From Ignavibacteria bacterium (GTDB lineage: Bacteria > Bacteroidota > Ignavibacteria > Ch128b), in the NCBI GenBank assembly GCA_026415235.1, contig JAOAHM010000071.1, positions 1 to 48,149 of the forward strand: a DNA stretch of 48,149 nt, written 5' to 3'. The notes below the pieces were generated by a model. The model saw only the letters and a program-made list of their open reading frames with translations, was not told the origin of the DNA and did not search any database. The position numbers and the translations under genes are program-made. Shown piece by piece: positions 45,516 through 48,149 of this stretch. How positions within the stretch are numbered: the stretch's first letter is position 1; the number at the start of each line of letters is the position of its first letter.

Positions 45516-48149
45516 CTAATTTTCAAAAAGTTTTTTCTTCCTCATTCACTAAATTTGTGCGTGTTTAAGAGAGAACTGAAAAATTTTGTTAGTGATTTTT
45601 TATCAAAGAGATTTCAAATCACAGAAAAAAATTTCTTCGAAAGTATTGAATACATTATAGAAGAAATTTTTCCTACCGAGAGAGTGCTTCGAAATCTCAA
45701 GAGAATTTTTGAGAACGATTACTATCTACCAATCTATCTCGAAACGCCCGAAGATTTCTTGAAATATTTTGAAGTCATTTTGAAAATTTCTGCCTTTAGT
45801 AATTACTTAACCGATGTGATGGTTCGTAATCCAGAATTTCTAACAAGATTTCTTTCAAGTGGAGAATTGCATAAAGATTTTTCAATTCATGATTTTACGA
45901 ATGAGCTTAATCAGCAAATCTCCATTTACAAATCATTCGAGAAAAAAATTGATGCACTTAGAAGATTTAAGCGACTTCACATTTTGCGAATTGGATTGAG
46001 AGATATTCTGAATTTATGCGAACTCGAACAAACCATGCTCGAATATTCGTTGCTAACCAATTCAATTTTAGAGAAAGCATTTCAATTATCTTTCGAGATT
46101 AATCAATCAAAAATTGAAAGAAAGAAAATTCCTTCCTATGCATTAATCTCACTTGGAAAACTTGGTGGACTTGAATTGAACTTTAGTTCCGATGTTGATT
46201 TGATTTGCCTTTACAATAATCCCGATGAAAAATATTCTTCCGAAGTACTTGAGTTTTATGACAAAGTCGTAAAAGACTTTATTAAAATCTGCACAGATAC
46301 AAAAGATGGCAGTCCACTTTATCGAATTGATTTCAGACTTCGTCCTGATGGAAAATACTCTCCCCTTGCTCGCTCAATTTCTTATTATCAAATATATTAT
46401 GAAACTTATGGTCGTGATTGGGAAAGACAGATGTTGTTGAAAATGAATTTTGTCTGTGGCGATAAAAATCTTTACGACAAATTTTACAGGTCAATTGAGA
46501 ATTTTATTTTTCCAAGAAGTTCAATCATTCCACCACAAGTTTTTATTCGGAGATTTAGAAAGATTTATTTAGAAAAATTTTCTGAAGAAAATTCATCAGC
46601 AGTTTTGAACTTAAAACATTTTAGTGGTGGAATTCGTGATGTAGAATTTTCAGTTCAAGCTTTGCAGTTGATTTATGGCGGAAGGTTCAATCAACTCAGA
46701 AGTTCGAACACAATCAATGTAATTAAAACACTTTCTGAATTAAATCTAATTGAAAATAATTTAGCTCTTTCTTTGACCAATGCTTATAAATTTTTACGAC
46801 GAATTGAAAATTATATTCAACTAATGGATGATAGACAGTTACACACTTTGCCACAAGATAAAGACAAACTCGAAAATCTCGTTAAGTATCTTGAACTAAA
46901 ATCAAAAAAAGAATTTGATTTGAAATTAAACACGACCAGAAAAATCGTAAGAGAATTTTACGAAAAAGTTTTTGGTCAAGAAGAAAAAATTTATCAGTTG
47001 AAATTCCATTCATCGAAAATTTATGATAAAGAAAGTTTTGAAAAAAAATTTCAGAAATTAATTAATCTGATTGAAGAGAAAAGTTTAAATCATTTAGTTA
47101 CAACTCAAAGCGAAGCAATTTCAGATTTTCAAGAAAGGTTGATAAAAGCATTAAAGCAAAGTGAAAATCCAGAACGACTAATAACTCACTTCATAAAATT
47201 TATTTCCAATCTAAATACTTCTTTTCAAATTCTTGAATTAATTCAAAACAAAAAGCTATTCACTTTAATTGCGAAAGTGTTTGAACACTCCGAGCCACTT
47301 ACAAATTCGATTTTAGGCGACAAAAAAATTATTGATTTCATTTTCTCAGGAACAATTTTCGACTTAAAGAATTCTTACTCCCCACGAAGAATTAATGAAG
47401 AAGAAATAAAAAGATTTGTATTTCAATTAATGTTAAACTTCTTCACTGGTAATTTGAAAACAAATCAAGTGAGCGAAGAAATCACAAAATTTATTGATCA
47501 AATACTTATATCAATCATTCAAAAAAAATCTTATGAATTTGATTTAAGTGATAAAGAATTTGCAGTTCTTGGAATGGGCAGTTATGGAAATTTTGAGATG
47601 CATTTCAAGTCAGATGTAGATGTACTTTTTATCTTCCATAATCAAGTTGATGAAAATACTTCCGAAAAATTTTCTTTGAATATTCTTTCTGAATTTCGAA
47701 ACATTTTTAAGTTATTCGATTACTTTCAAATTGATTCAAAACTTCGACCAGAGGGAACAATTTCAAAACTAAGCTGGTCAATCAGTGAAATTGAAAAATA
47801 CATTCATCAACGAATGCGTATTTGGGAATTTCAGGCATATACAAAAATGAGATTGATTTATGGCAGTGAAGAACTTTTCGACTCACTTGTGAAATTGCTA
47901 CAAAATCAAATTCGAAATTTTTCTTTTCAAACGATTGCAATGGAAATAAAAAAGAATAGACAAAACATAAAAAGTTCAAAAATTTCATTTGAACAAAATT
48001 CAATTGATCTAAAAAACTCAAGCGGTGCTTTGATGGATTTGCAATTTCTCCTTCAATACAAAATTTTAATAAATAGCTTTAATGAGAAATTCATTGGCAA
48101 AAATTTTAAAGCAACAATCGAACAATTAAGCAAATCAGATAAAATTTTA
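45495..48149 (+). CDS. glnE: Glutamine synthetase adenylyltransferase/adenylyl-removing enzyme (3' truncated by window)
   Basis: The open frame runs to the window edge, giving 885 residues. The N-terminal unit has 'SLGKLGGLELNFSSDVDLICLY', 'RIDFRLRPDGKYSPLARS', 'YETYGRDWERQMLLKM', 'GGIRDVEFSVQALQL' and 'MDDRQLHTLPQDK'. A second nucleotidyltransferase unit starts 'LGMGSYGNFEMHFKSDVDVLFI' with 'DSKLRPEGTISKLS' and 'WEFQAYTKMRLIYG'. GlnE attaches and removes AMP on glutamine synthetase under P-II control. Start is uncertain: ATG 45495 lies within the repeat; TTG 45555 and GTG 45561 ('FKRELKNF') are alternatives, with GTG 45561 biologically attractive. No Shine-Dalgarno precedes any of them. Confidence 0.93.
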   Translation, partial: MLSLLSQLIFKKFFLPHSLNLCVFKRELKNFVSDFLSKRFQITEKNFFESIEYIIEEIFPTERVLRNLKRIFENDYYLPIYLETPEDFLKYFEVILKISAFSNYLTDVMVRNPEFLTRFLSSGELHKDFSIHDFTNELNQQISIYKSFEKKIDALRRFKRLHILRIGLRDILNLCELEQTMLEYSLLTNSILEKAFQLSFEINQSKIERKKIPSYALISLGKLGGLELNFSSDVDLICLYNNPDEKYSSEVLEFYDKVVKDFIKICTDTKDGSPLYRIDFRLRPDGKYSPLARSISYYQIYYETYGRDWERQMLLKMNFVCGDKNLYDKFYRSIENFIFPRSSIIPPQVFIRRFRKIYLEKFSEENSSAVLNLKHFSGGIRDVEFSVQALQLIYGGRFNQLRSSNTINVIKTLSELNLIENNLALSLTNAYKFLRRIENYIQLMDDRQLHTLPQDKDKLENLVKYLELKSKKEFDLKLNTTRKIVREFYEKVFGQEEKIYQLKFHSSKIYDKESFEKKFQKLINLIEEKSLNHLVTTQSEAISDFQERLIKALKQSENPERLITHFIKFISNLNTSFQILELIQNKKLFTLIAKVFEHSEPLTNSILGDKKIIDFIFSGTIFDLKNSYSPRRINEEEIKRFVFQLMLNFFTGNLKTNQVSEEITKFIDQILISIIQKKSYEFDLSDKEFAVLGMGSYGNFEMHFKSDVDVLFIFHNQVDENTSEKFSLNILSEFRNIFKLFDYFQIDSKLRPEGTISKLSWSISEIEKYIHQRMRIWEFQAYTKMRLIYGSEELFDSLVKLLQNQIRNFSFQTIAMEIKKNRQNIKSSKISFEQNSIDLKNSSGALMDLQFLLQYKILINSFNEKFIGKNFKATIEQLSKSDKIL

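Overview
This AT-rich window looks like a chromosomal segment of an Ignavibacteria-type bacterium (Bacteroidota/Chlorobiota). The assignment is an inference from three things: a C-terminal type IX secretion (T9SS) sorting domain of the 'QNYPNPFNP' kind on a secreted amidase, with a decayed second copy elsewhere; a menaquinone-type UbiE/MenG methyltransferase; and the overall protein style. No rRNA, tRNA, CRISPR array, transposase or phage gene was found. Coding is dense, and many neighbouring genes overlap by 4 nt (ATGA) or lie a few bases apart.

Layout. 1-147: tail of a glycosyltransferase. 245-835 (-): YigZ/IMPACT protein. 916-10643 (+): uvrA, a small outer-membrane-like protein, an AhpD-like protein / amidohydrolase / RdgB operon, then a propeller protein, a T9SS-exported amidase, a Blc-like lipocalin and a short-chain dehydrogenase. 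10710-18235 (-): an apparent eight-gene respiratory/regulatory operon. 18678-19538 (-): nfo. 19559-25559 (+): anmK, an epimerase-like SDR, rsmA, a PAP2 protein, ubiE/menG and an EamA transporter, with one Cys-rich gene on the minus strand. 25716-27938 (-): CHASE2 class III cyclase. 28061-28348: remnant of a T9SS sorting domain. 28421-37047 (+): thioredoxin, then phosphohexomutase, a HAD phosphatase-like protein, a GH38 and a GH94. 37048-37716: repeat-rich intergenic region. 37717-44813 (-): secA, glnB (P-II), a TPR lipoprotein, a monofunctional transglycosylase and an AlbA_2-type regulator. 45495-end (+): glnE, cut by the window edge, starting next to a 32-bp repeat pair.

The best candidate for an undescribed system is the 11.2-18.3 kb minus-strand locus. 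In transcription order it encodes a membrane-anchored GcvH-fold protein, a four-cluster HybA-like ferredoxin with a C-terminal anchor, a HybB/NrfD-type quinone-interacting membrane protein, a second GcvH-fold protein with a Cys-rich N-terminus, a tetraheme c554-type cytochrome, a histidine kinase whose extracytoplasmic sensor carries CxxCH and CX4CH motifs, a GAFTGA-containing NtrC-type regulator and an archaemetzincin. Both GcvH-fold proteins lack the lipoyl lysine and share a C-terminal tail. No hydrogenase or molybdopterin subunit is present. A sigma-54-like -24/-12 sequence and a perfect 9-bp inverted repeat lie upstream of the first gene. This suggests a heme-sensing two-component system that controls its own electron-transfer module.

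Other points of note are a GH38 enzyme without the catalytic Asp nucleophile, a Cys-rich protein made of two tandem modules, and an 82-bp tandem repeat.
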